Positions 8,265-15,930 of a stretch of DNA of 64,000 nucleotides are shown one piece after another. Every line of letters begins with the position of its first letter. The stretch's first letter is position 1. The notes below the pieces were generated by a model. The model did no database searches. It had not been told where the DNA came from and saw nothing but the letters and a program-made list of their open reading frames with translations. Made by a program: the position numbers and the translations under genes. The stretch comes from JASBRS01 sp964496495 (lineage in GTDB: Bacteria; Deinococcota; Deinococci; Deinococcales; Trueperaceae). The stretch lies in assembly GCA_964496495.1 (NCBI GenBank), contig CAZBZU010000005.1, positions 1 to 64,000 on the forward strand. Direction: 5' to 3'.

Positions 8265-8527
8265 AAGGTACGGTGGCGGATCGGGCGGGCCCCCGCGGCA
8301 TGGCCTCTGTGCACGTCCTCGGGGTCGAACGCATAGATGCTTCCGGCCGGCAGGACGCTGGTGCCGTCCTTGCCCCGACGTATCACCGTGCCGAAGTCGA
8401 CCGCACCGATCGTGCAGGTCGCGTGCGTGTGCCGGGGGTACGCCGGATCGAGAAAGGACGACTGGAGCAGCTCCATCCCTCCGAGCTCGCGGACGCGCCA
8501 GAACTGGGTCGTTCCCGGATCGGTCAT
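8027..8527 (-). pseudogene. AraC-family regulator, N-terminal sensor domain only
   Basis: The ATG at 8527 opens an AraC-type cupin sensor domain: TQFWRVRELGGMELLQSSF, YPRHTHATCTIGAVDFG, LPAGSIYAFDPEDVHRGHAA and HRTFYPSSEALARF. Normal members continue with a linker and two helix-turn-helix motifs to about 270 residues. Here similarity stops after SVLND near position 8180, and the remaining 50 codons are antisense to the truncated DUF2269-like gene. With no DNA-binding domain it cannot act as a regulator. Confidence 0.6.
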
Positions 8528-8690
8528 GGCCTGCCTCGTTCGAGCCGGCCTCGCCCGCGTCACTCGCGAGGTTGACGGTGGTGTCAGAGGGGACGTGCCG
8601 GCTGGCACCCTTATGCTGCGCGTGACGGTCGGCCGAACTAGATCGCACGACCCGGCGACGCGGCGCCGACGCCGGTCATGCCAAGGAGGC

Positions 8691-9584
8691 TCACCCCGGG
8701 TCAGGCTCGAGTAGCTCGATCTCGCGTTCGGGATCGACGTGGCGCGGCTTCCAGCCCAGCTCGCGCCGCGCCTTCTGCCCACTTAGCCGTTGGTCGAGAG
8801 CCCGTCCCCGCGCCCACTCGCCACGTTCCCGCGCGATGGCGTCCGCCGAGACGATCTCCAGCCGCAGCGCCACGCCATGTCGGCGCGCGAAAGCTCGGGC
8901 AATGCGACCGACCGGAACGCCCACGTTCGTCACGCCGAGGTAGCTGGACCCTGGTCGGGCGCGTTCCAGAGCGAGCGCGAAGAGGACCGCAAGGTCGTCG
9001 CGGTGCACCAGGGGCCAGCGAACGCGAGGGCCGCCCACCACGCGGATCGGGACGTCGCGTCCGGCGTCATGCTCGAACTGCGCGAACACGCCACCGAGCG
9101 TGTCGTGGACCATGCCTGGGTGGATCACGATACCGTCGAGCCCGGGATGCGCGAGGATGCGTTCGAGGTTCGGAACGGTCCACGCGAACGCTGGCAACGG
9201 CGCGAACGGGGACGCTTCCGTGGCGATCCGATCGCCTGTAGCGCCGAACAGCCAGCAGCCGCCCGTGTACAGGAACCGCGGCCGCACCCGCTGCGCGGTG
9301 AGCTTGGGTAGCAACGCCTCCAGCAAGCGGCGCTCGGCACCCTCCATGTCACCGCCAAGGTCGATGGCCGCATGCACCACGGCATCCAGTTCTGGAAGCG
9401 ACCCGACCCAGGATGCCGGCGCCGCCATGTCCCCATGGACCGGCTTGGCCCCGAGACGTCGCAGCGCTGCAGCAGACCGTTCGGATCGCGCCAGGGCGGC
9501 GACGTCGTGCCCACGGGACACCAGCTCCCTGACGACGCTCGTACCGATGAACCCCGTGCCCCCAAGCACCAAGATACGCATCAC
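8691..9584 (-). CDS. NAD-dependent epimerase/dehydratase (extended SDR)
   Basis: 297 residues. The Rossmann motif GGTGFIG is at residues 8-14 and the usual aspartate-containing strand follows (GDMAAPASW). The middle has FLYTGGCWLFGATGD in place of the classical YxxxK, so it belongs to an atypical SDR branch. The C-terminus has WPLVHRDDLAVLFALALERA, a conserved element of nucleoside-sugar epimerase-like proteins. The substrate is unknown. The start is either GTG 9584 or ATG 9581; GGGG lies just upstream. No operon partner is obvious. Confidence 0.82.
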   Translation of the reverse strand: MMRILVLGGTGFIGTSVVRELVSRGHDVAALARSERSAAALRRLGAKPVHGDMAAPASWVGSLPELDAVVHAAIDLGGDMEGAERRLLEALLPKLTAQRVRPRFLYTGGCWLFGATGDRIATEASPFAPLPAFAWTVPNLERILAHPGLDGIVIHPGMVHDTLGGVFAQFEHDAGRDVPIRVVGGPRVRWPLVHRDDLAVLFALALERARPGSSYLGVTNVGVPVGRIARAFARRHGVALRLEIVSADAIARERGEWARGRALDQRLSGQKARRELGWKPRHVDPEREIELLEPDPG

Positions 9585-9908
9585 CTGCCCCTTTCGCCGA
9601 TACCCGTGTGCCGTGGCCGGGCCGCTCCTCGCTCCTGTTCCAGCCCAGGGCTTGGGATCTGGCGCTCTCCGGCCCTACGGAGCCGTCTGCACGTTGGGTC
9701 CCGCTGCAACTCGGGGCGCCGCAAGCGGCCCTGGAATGGCCGGCATGGACCTGACCATCTATCAGACCGTGCTTCTGCGCGAGCGACGAGCCCGTAGATG
9801 GCCGAAGGCAAGACCGGCGAGCACCGCTCGAGGCAGCCCGTCGAGACCAGCGCCGGCAAGGCGTTCGAGGGATTCGACGCGGTGGTGCCGCTCGCTCCGT
9901 CGCCCCGT
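9585..9908. other. Intergenic region without a supported gene
   Basis: About 320 bp between two minus-strand genes. Short open frames exist on both strands (for example plus from 9798), but none has a recognisable motif or convincing start. No hairpin or promoter stood out. Confidence 0.3.
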
Positions 9909-11291
9909 CTACGCGCCGGCCCTCGCGGCCCGGCCGGCCCGGATCATGGCTTCCAGGCTGCGTTGCACGTCGTCGTCGCTGGTCGCCCAGGACGACACGC
10001 TGATCCGCATCGCGACCTTCCCCTTCCACTCGGTTCCGCCGCACCAGCAGGTGCCCTCGTCCTGGAGTGCGGCGATGGCCCGGCGCGTCGTCTGCGCGTC
10101 GCCGAAGGACACCAGGACCTGGTTGAGTGCGACCTCGTTCAGGATCTCGAAGCCCGCCTCGCTCAAGCCTCGAGCGAAGCTGCGTGCCTGGGCGCAGGCC
10201 CTGTCGACGAGATCGGCGAGTCCCTCCTTGCCGAGCGTGCGCAGGGTTGCATAGACCGGCACGGCCCTCGCCCGTCGCGATTCCTCCGGGGTGTACTCGT
10301 GCGGGTCTCGCTCGTCGGGCGTTTGCACGATGTAGGCGGCGCCCAGCGTCATGGCGCTGCGATGCGCCTCGGGATGGGCGCAGAGCGCCAGGCCGCAGTC
10401 GTAGGGAACGTTCAGCCATTTGTGACCGTCTGTCGCGATCGAGTCGGCGCGCTCGATGCCGCTCACGAGGTGTCGCAACCTCGGGCTTGCCGCAGCCCAC
10501 AACCCGAAGGCGCCGTCCACGTGGAGCCATGCGCCCCGCTGATCCGTCGCCTCGGCGATCGATCCGACGGGGTCGAACGCGCCGGTGTTGACGTTGCCGA
10601 CCTGGGCGCACACGATGCACGGCCCGGTGGTCTGGTCGAGCATGCCGGCGAGCGCATCGAGCTGCATCCTCCCCTGGGAGTCGGTCGGCACGCGCCGCAC
10701 GCGGTTTCCCCCCAGGCCCAGCATGCGAAGGGAGGTGGCGATGGTGTAGTGCGCCTCCTCGCTGACCACGACATCGATGTCGGGCGCGCCGAACAGCCCG
10801 TTGGCGTCGACGTCCCAGCCTGCCTGCTGGAGTACATGGTGGCGGGCGGCGGCGAGGGAGGTGAAGTTCGCCATCTGACCGCCCGTCACGTAGCCCACGC
10901 TCCACGCATCCGGCAACGACACGACGTCGCGGATCCAGCCGGCAGCCACCTCCTCCACGACGGCGTTGAAGGGCGAGAGCACGTGGAGCCCGGCGTTCTG
11001 GTCCCAGGCCGCCACGAGCCAGTCCGTTGCCGTTGCGACCGGGAGACTGCCGCCCACCACGAACCCGAAGTAGCGCGGTCCCTGCGTGGCGACGGTCCCG
11101 GCTACTGCCGCCCCGGCCAGGGCTTCCAGGACCTCGACCGGGGCCTCGCCCTCGGCCGGCAGCGGGCGGCGCAGTCGCTGCCGAAGCTCGTCGGCCGTCG
11201 CGCTGGCGCGCACCGACCGACCGTCGATTCCGTCGAGGTATGTCGTCGCGTGCTCGGCGGCTCGCCGAAGCAGCTCTCTGCGCGGAGCCAT
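9909..11291 (-). CDS. PLP-dependent decarboxylase, aromatic-L-amino-acid type
   Basis: 460 residues of the group II decarboxylase fold. The PLP lysine is in DGHKWLNVPYDCG (about residue 291), the cofactor aspartate in HVDGAFG (about 259), and a substrate-loop histidine in SEEAHYTIATSLRMLGLG. Group II members remove the carboxyl from aromatic or acidic amino acids; the substrate here is not determinable. I chose ATG 11291 because conserved sequence starts there; an ATG at 11351 adds 20 arginine-rich residues. It is divergent from an XRE-cupin regulator with an inverted repeat between them, so it is probably the regulated gene. Confidence 0.88.
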   Translation of the reverse strand: MAPRRELLRRAAEHATTYLDGIDGRSVRASATADELRQRLRRPLPAEGEAPVEVLEALAGAAVAGTVATQGPRYFGFVVGGSLPVATATDWLVAAWDQNAGLHVLSPFNAVVEEVAAGWIRDVVSLPDAWSVGYVTGGQMANFTSLAAARHHVLQQAGWDVDANGLFGAPDIDVVVSEEAHYTIATSLRMLGLGGNRVRRVPTDSQGRMQLDALAGMLDQTTGPCIVCAQVGNVNTGAFDPVGSIAEATDQRGAWLHVDGAFGLWAAASPRLRHLVSGIERADSIATDGHKWLNVPYDCGLALCAHPEAHRSAMTLGAAYIVQTPDERDPHEYTPEESRRARAVPVYATLRTLGKEGLADLVDRACAQARSFARGLSEAGFEILNEVALNQVLVSFGDAQTTRRAIAALQDEGTCWCGGTEWKGKVAMRISVSSWATSDDDVQRSLEAMIRAGRAARAGA

Positions 11292-11354
11292 TCGAACCTC
11301 CAAACCCGGGTGCGCTCGGTCTCGATGCGCCCTTCGCCGGAACGCCCTCATGGT

Positions 11355-11387
11355 CCTCTATCGAGGATAGAATGTCAACGATAGAGG
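11355..11387. promoter_or_regulatory. Divergent control region with 9-bp inverted repeat
   Basis: CCTCTATCG (11355-11363) and CGATAGAGG (11379-11387) are exact inverse copies separated by 15 bp; a smaller palindrome, CTATC-GAG-GATAG (11358-11370), is nested in it. The spacer contains TTGACA on the minus strand (11373-11378, a -35 for the decarboxylase) and TAGAAT on the plus strand (11368-11373, a possible -10 for the regulator). The arrangement suits a regulator that represses both genes. Confidence 0.55.
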
Positions 11388-11399
11388 AGGAGCGGTCGT

Positions 11400-12026
11400 T
11401 TGGAGTCTGCCAGCCTCAGGTTCTCGAGCGGCATCGACGTGACCTCGCTAGGCGAGCGGGTGCGCTCCCTGCGCCAGCAGCTGGGCCTCTCCCTCGACGC
11501 GCTGTCCGCGCGTTCCAGCGTGAGCCGTAGCATGCTGTCCGACATCGAGCGCGGCCGCAAGGTTCCCAGCGTACTGGTCCTCGACCATGTGGCGACCGCG
11601 TTGGGCACGAGCATCGCGCGCCTCATCGACGAGGAGCGCCGCGCTCGCGTCATCGTCCGCCGCGCGAGCGAGCAAGACGTCGCCGTGGATCCGTCCGGTT
11701 GGGAGCGGCGCATCCTCTCACCCGTCCTGGCGGGGGTGGACTTCGAGTTCATGCGCACTACGCTAGGTCCGCGGGTCGACGCTGGCACGTTCCGCCCGCA
11801 TGCCCCTGGCTCCCGCGAGTACGTTGCGGTCGAGGAGGGCACGCTGAGGCTCGTCCTCGCCGGTACCGCGTACCTGCTGAATGCGGGAGACAGCATCTAC
11901 TACGCCGCTGACTGCGAGCACGCATTCGCCAACCCGGCCGACGAACCGTGCAGCTACTACCTGGTCATGGACGTGAGCACCGGGCCAGCGCGGTCCGCGG
12001 CCCGCCACGGCAGGCACCACACATGA
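11400..12026 (+). CDS. XRE-family regulator with C-terminal cupin domain
   Basis: 208 residues. The helix-turn-helix spans about residues 15-70 (LGERVRSLRQQLGLSLDALS, SVSRSMLSDIERGRKVPSV). A single cupin fold follows from about 110 to 195 (AGTFRPHAPGSREYVAVEEG, GDSIYYAADCEHAFANP). Such proteins sense small metabolites and control adjacent amine or amino-acid genes, here most likely the divergent PLP decarboxylase. The start is a TTG with GAGGAGG 9 nt upstream. Its stop codon overlaps the ATG of a broken polysaccharide deacetylase gene (ATGA), so the two were once an operon. Confidence 0.85.
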   Translation: MESASLRFSSGIDVTSLGERVRSLRQQLGLSLDALSARSSVSRSMLSDIERGRKVPSVLVLDHVATALGTSIARLIDEERRARVIVRRASEQDVAVDPSGWERRILSPVLAGVDFEFMRTTLGPRVDAGTFRPHAPGSREYVAVEEGTLRLVLAGTAYLLNAGDSIYYAADCEHAFANPADEPCSYYLVMDVSTGPARSAARHGRHHT

Positions 12027-12178
12027 CGCAACGCGTCGACGTCACCCTGAGCTTTGACCTGGATGCCTGCCGTCGCCTCGGCCGCCGGCAAGGGCATCGC
12101 CGCCATCCCGCACGCCTCCGAGTACGGCGCGCTCGGCCTCAGAAGACGGTGACCAACGCGATCGCCAGCAGCCCGTAG
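12023..12178 (+). pseudogene. Polysaccharide deacetylase family, 5' stub
   Basis: The ATG overlaps the regulator stop by four bases. The first 15 codons read MTQRVDVTLSFDLDA, which matches the conserved first strand of NodB-type deacetylases (the two acidic residues are the metal-site start). The frame then changes abruptly to arginine-rich sequence and no NodB motif follows, while a normal member has about 280 residues. A different frame just after the break gives SAAGKGIAAIPHASEYGALG, perhaps the tail of another gene. I infer a deletion at about 12065. Confidence 0.45.
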
Positions 12179-12321
12179 ATTCCGATGACGACCCAGTAGT
12201 ACCTCGGGGATTCAGACCGCGAGACCGTCCTGCCCCTCCAGCCGGACCTGGCGTACACCTCGCCTCGGGAGATCGCGTAGAGGTCGTAGAGGGCCACAAC
12301 GAAGCCAAGCAGTTTGAACAC
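12139..12321 (-). CDS. Small two-helix membrane protein
   Basis: 60 residues from a GTG start. Helix 1 is FKLLGFVVALYDLYAISRGE; a central conserved basic stretch AKSG-like YARSGWRGRTVSRSESPRYY leads to helix 2, WVVIGIYGLLAIALVTVF. The pattern matches a widespread family of about 60-residue uncharacterised membrane proteins. AGAGG lies about 12 nt before the GTG. The open frame extends to 12534 but that part has no coding character. Function unknown. Confidence 0.6.
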   Translation of the reverse strand: MFKLLGFVVALYDLYAISRGEVYARSGWRGRTVSRSESPRYYWVVIGIYGLLAIALVTVF

Positions 12322-12590
12322 GTCGCTCGCGTTCCTCTCCCGGCAACCGGCGCTCGCCCACCTGGAACGCGTCGGGCCGACTCCGCCCGGCGGGTCCAGC
12401 GCCCGCCCGGCAACACTCCTGCTCGTGAGTCTACGGGTCGCTTCTGCGCGGTTCACGCGAGGGGTTTCACTTGCCGGGAGTCGTTGCCTCGGCGCCATGC
12501 GGGAATGACGCAGCGTCAGCAGTGGCACCTTCAACGGCGCGTTGCCGCCGGTGCGACCGCGAGGATCGGGCAGCGTGTCGTGACTGCGTG

Positions 12591-15134
12591 TCAGAACCAG
12601 ACCGCTCCGTACTTCGCTTCGAAGAGCACGGTCTCATGGCCGGAGTTGTGGATGGTCAGGGTGTAGCGCAGGCCATTCGGGGCGTTCTCCACGTCCAACC
12701 GCTTGAGCTCGACCTTCCCGTTGTCCGTGACCGGACGTACCGACCACAGCACGAGCTCGTCATGCGGCCAGCCCCACGTCGTCCAACGTTCCGTGTGGCC
12801 TGGCCGGAGCGTGGCAGAGAACTGAGTTCTGACGGTCATGTCGTCACCCTCATTCCTTGGGCCGAATGGAGTCCGTTCCCAGAGTCCTCGTCCCCACGTC
12901 GCCGCGACGAGTCTGCCGCCGTGCCACTGCAACCAGCTGACATCCGCCTTCGGCAGCCCGTCGTCGTATGCAACCCACGAATCACCTCCGGTGTAGGTGG
13001 CGAACACGCCAGGATTCCCAGCGACGAAGACGACGTCAGGAGTCAGTGGGTGGCACACGATCGACCTGAGGCTCTTGGTGCCCAGACTGGAAGCGTCCGT
13101 CAGTACCGACCAATGAGACCCGCCATTCGTCGACACCGCCACGTGCCGTTGAGAGACGAGGTACAGCTTCGTGTCATCGTGGGGGGCTACTGCCAGCTGC
13201 AAGACGTGCTCGGCCCCGATGTCCAGGTCGCTGTGAGCGTCGTTCCAGGTCCCCGGCGAGCTCACATCGCTGCATTTGACGACGTGCCCCGAGCTGGACA
13301 CGGCATAGGCCGTTCCAGGACGGGATGGCGCGAGGGCGATGGAAGCCACGGCTTCGCCGAAGTCGACCGACGCCGCCTCGCTCCAGCTCGGGTCGTCGAC
13401 GCTTGGATCGGCCGTGAAGTGGATTCGTCCGTTTGCAGTTCCAAGTAGCAGCAACTGCGAATCGCGCCGATTGTCCATTCCGATCGCAGTCGGGTGGATG
13501 CCTGGGTAGACGTTGTGAAGACTCGGCTCACCCGGTCTCGGCGGGAAGTACTGGCGCCACAGATTGTCGGCGCCGCCTCCGCCCCGGAACAGATAGAAGA
13601 CGCCAGGCTGATTCGCGAAGGCATAGCTGTTGGCTGCCTCCCACGAGTGGCCCTGGACACCCTGCCATTGCGAGGTATCGATGGACCTGCTTGCGAGCAC
13701 CCCCTGGTGCCATGCCGGTCCTACCGCCGAGGGCCCCGCGATGCGGTCGGATGACAGGGCGACCCGTTCGAACTGCACCGTTACCAGCCCTTGCGTCAGG
13801 TCCGCCTTGTCCAATACGTCGCGCCACGAGCCGGATCTCCAGGTTCGGCCCCCGTCAGTCGAGCGAAAGACACCGCCGTCGTTGCTCAGGTACACGACAC
13901 CGCGTGCCGACGTGTCGAAAGCCACGCACTGTTGATCCTCGTGGACGGTGTTCGGCACGAAGCCGGCCACGGACTCCCATCCGCTCCGTCCCCCCGTATG
14001 CGTACGGTAGAGCGTCTCCTCGCCGGCCAGGATCACGTCGTCGTCGAACGGATCGATCGCGATGACGTCGGTCCAGCCGCCCTGCGATTCCGGGTCGGCA
14101 GGGAGCGTGCTCGGGCTCCAGTGCCCGTCAGCCCCGGACCGGTCGTTCACGAACACGCGATGCCCGGACTTGACGGCGACGGTTCGGTGCGAGGAATCGC
14201 CCCGATGCCCGAGCGCGAGCTTCACCATGGCGTTCGTGGGGTCGGCGATCGAGGACCAAGGGAGGACGGTATCCCAGCTCCCGCTCGACGTCGACTTGAG
14301 CACGCCGACGGACCTCTGCGCGGCGTAGACGATCGTCGCGTCGTCGGGATCCACGGCGACGTCCGTCACGTTGCCGCTCACGAGCCGCGTCCATGTCCAG
14401 CTGCCGCGGCCGGATTCCAGGCGCCAGAGTCCGGTATCCGACGCCATCAAGACGGTGTTCGCATCGCGAGGGTCGACGAGGAGCCGCCGCACGGCATGTC
14501 CCCAGACGATCGCATCCGACCACAAGTCGCTGCCGGCGGAACTGGACCGGTTAGCTATGACCTCCCAGTGCTCTCCCGCGGTGCCGCTCCGAAGCAGTTG
14601 GTCGCCCTCCGCGAGATAGAGCACCGAGCTGTCGGAGGGCGCGATCGCCACGGCCATGCTGTCCAGCGAGTCGTGATCGTCGCTCAGCGGAGTCCATTCC
14701 CAGGACGGGTAGTTCTCTACGCTCTCCAGCTTCCAGAGCCCACCACTCTGTGCTGCAGCGTAGATCCTGTCGCTGTCGTTCGGATCGAGCGCGACCTGGA
14801 CCATCGCTCCCGAGCAGACGCTGTACTGCGCCGAGCTGATGTGATTCCGTGGCCCGACGGACCTCCACCTGCCCTCTGGCACCTCCGTGTTGTAGTAGTA
14901 CTTTGCCTCGAACGTCTCGCGTGTGTGGCCCGCGTTCGAGATGGTCAACCAGTACACGAGCCCCAGCTCGTCGCGACTGACCTCGACCTTCTCGAGCCGC
15001 ACGTCCGACGCGAAGGACGTTGGGCGAATCGACCACTTGACGAAGAGATTCGGGTCCCAGGCGAAGGTGAACCACGTCGCTCTGTGGCCGGCTTCGAGGG
15101 TGGCGGTGAACTGCGTCCCGACGCCTGCGGACAT
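12591..15134 (-). CDS. Asp-box propeller protein with duplicated terminal modules
   Basis: 847 residues. The centre (about 90-765) is a sialidase/Vps10-like beta-propeller with Asp-box repeats such as STDGGRTWRSG, STNGGSHWSVL and TYTGGDSWVAY, and many repeats of the form VAIDPxDDxxxxA. Residues 5-80 and 770-847 are copies of one module: VGTQFTATLEAGHRATWFTF against VRTQFSATLRPGHTERWTTW, each ending in TISNAGH or TIHNSGH and FEAKY. No signal peptide, lipobox or membrane segment is visible, so it is either cytoplasmic or exported by an unusual route. Propellers of this type bind proteins or glycans; catalytic sialidase residues (RIP motif, arginine triad) were not recognised. Confidence 0.8.
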   Translation of the reverse strand: MSAGVGTQFTATLEAGHRATWFTFAWDPNLFVKWSIRPTSFASDVRLEKVEVSRDELGLVYWLTISNAGHTRETFEAKYYYNTEVPEGRWRSVGPRNHISSAQYSVCSGAMVQVALDPNDSDRIYAAAQSGGLWKLESVENYPSWEWTPLSDDHDSLDSMAVAIAPSDSSVLYLAEGDQLLRSGTAGEHWEVIANRSSSAGSDLWSDAIVWGHAVRRLLVDPRDANTVLMASDTGLWRLESGRGSWTWTRLVSGNVTDVAVDPDDATIVYAAQRSVGVLKSTSSGSWDTVLPWSSIADPTNAMVKLALGHRGDSSHRTVAVKSGHRVFVNDRSGADGHWSPSTLPADPESQGGWTDVIAIDPFDDDVILAGEETLYRTHTGGRSGWESVAGFVPNTVHEDQQCVAFDTSARGVVYLSNDGGVFRSTDGGRTWRSGSWRDVLDKADLTQGLVTVQFERVALSSDRIAGPSAVGPAWHQGVLASRSIDTSQWQGVQGHSWEAANSYAFANQPGVFYLFRGGGGADNLWRQYFPPRPGEPSLHNVYPGIHPTAIGMDNRRDSQLLLLGTANGRIHFTADPSVDDPSWSEAASVDFGEAVASIALAPSRPGTAYAVSSSGHVVKCSDVSSPGTWNDAHSDLDIGAEHVLQLAVAPHDDTKLYLVSQRHVAVSTNGGSHWSVLTDASSLGTKSLRSIVCHPLTPDVVFVAGNPGVFATYTGGDSWVAYDDGLPKADVSWLQWHGGRLVAATWGRGLWERTPFGPRNEGDDMTVRTQFSATLRPGHTERWTTWGWPHDELVLWSVRPVTDNGKVELKRLDVENAPNGLRYTLTIHNSGHETVLFEAKYGAVWF

Positions 15135-15214
15135 GCTGGCCCCCTAACCGCGTCCCTCACGTGCCCGTGGAAACCGGCAGCAGCAGGACCGACCTGCATC
15201 CGATTGCCCGGCGA

Positions 15215-15574
15215 TCAAGGTTCTACACGCTTCTTCGCGAGGGTGCCGTCCTCGACATCGACGACGTAGTGGTCATGCAGGTCGCTCAGCCGTTCGCTCA
15301 CCGAGGTCCCTTCGAGCTCGATCACGGCGTGCCCTGGCTGCAGCTCGACGCTCACCCCGCTCCGGGCCCCCGGAGTTGGCCTGGTGACCGTCACGATGTT
15401 GCCCTTCTCGTCGTGGACGATCAGTATCTTCCCCGCGTCGGCGGTTCTCCGCGCTGGCCCACCAAGCTGGACCGCGTCGTTCTCGTTCGGTTCCGGCTCC
15501 GGACCGGGGACGTCGGTACGTGTCGCCTTCTTGCCCGAAGCGCTGTCGGGCTTGCTACGTCGTTTGCCGCCCAT
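15215..15574 (-). CDS. Hypothetical protein, 119 residues
   Basis: Start ATG 15574 has GGAAGGTG 8 nt upstream. The first 45 residues are basic and disordered-looking (GGKRRSKPDSASGKKATRTD), and the rest is predicted mostly beta: GKILIVHDEKGNIVTVTRPT, then HAVIELEGTSVSERLSDLHD and YVVDVEDGTLAKK. I do not recognise the family. It lies just upstream of the propeller gene on the same strand (80 bp gap) and may be its operon partner. Confidence 0.55.
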   Translation of the reverse strand: MGGKRRSKPDSASGKKATRTDVPGPEPEPNENDAVQLGGPARRTADAGKILIVHDEKGNIVTVTRPTPGARSGVSVELQPGHAVIELEGTSVSERLSDLHDHYVVDVEDGTLAKKRVEP

Positions 15575-15930
15575 AGCCAACACCTTCCCACGTGACGGCC
15601 CCCAAGAAACGAGGTGCCCCACTCTGTTTCTTCTCCCCAGTCCATCCCTGGGCGCGGATGTGGAAGTATGCGCTACACGACTGTGAGATGTCAAGTTGCC
15701 CGGGAAGGAGTCGCCCAGGCGGCCCGAGACCAGATGTGGTTCTTGGAGCCTGCGTCCAGGACGACGTCGCCGCCAAGATGACGGTGACTCGCGAGTGAAG
15801 ACTGTCCGTATCTGTGCCCAGCGGTTGCCCCGCGCCTCACCCTGTGCGGAGCTGCGGCGTCAGATCGGGCGCGCCGCGGCCGTGAATCGCGTAAGCTGTG
15901 ACCTGTTGGCACAATCCAAAGGGGGTTCCC
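15575..15930. other. Divergent intergenic region upstream of LP1
   Basis: About 355 bp between the hypothetical protein and lipoprotein LP1. AAAGGGGG before 15931 is the ribosome binding site of LP1 and resembles that of LP4. I could not identify a convincing -35/-10 pair, hairpin or RNA gene. Confidence 0.35.

Noticed and set aside
9798..9900. A short plus-strand frame beginning MAEGKTGEHRSRQ in the gap before the decarboxylase
   Set aside because: No ribosome binding site, and it soon becomes antisense to the decarboxylase gene; no family recognised.
13791..15269. A 492-codon plus-strand frame opposite the propeller gene
   Set aside because: No domain or plausible start; it mirrors the codon pattern of the Asp-box protein on the other strand.
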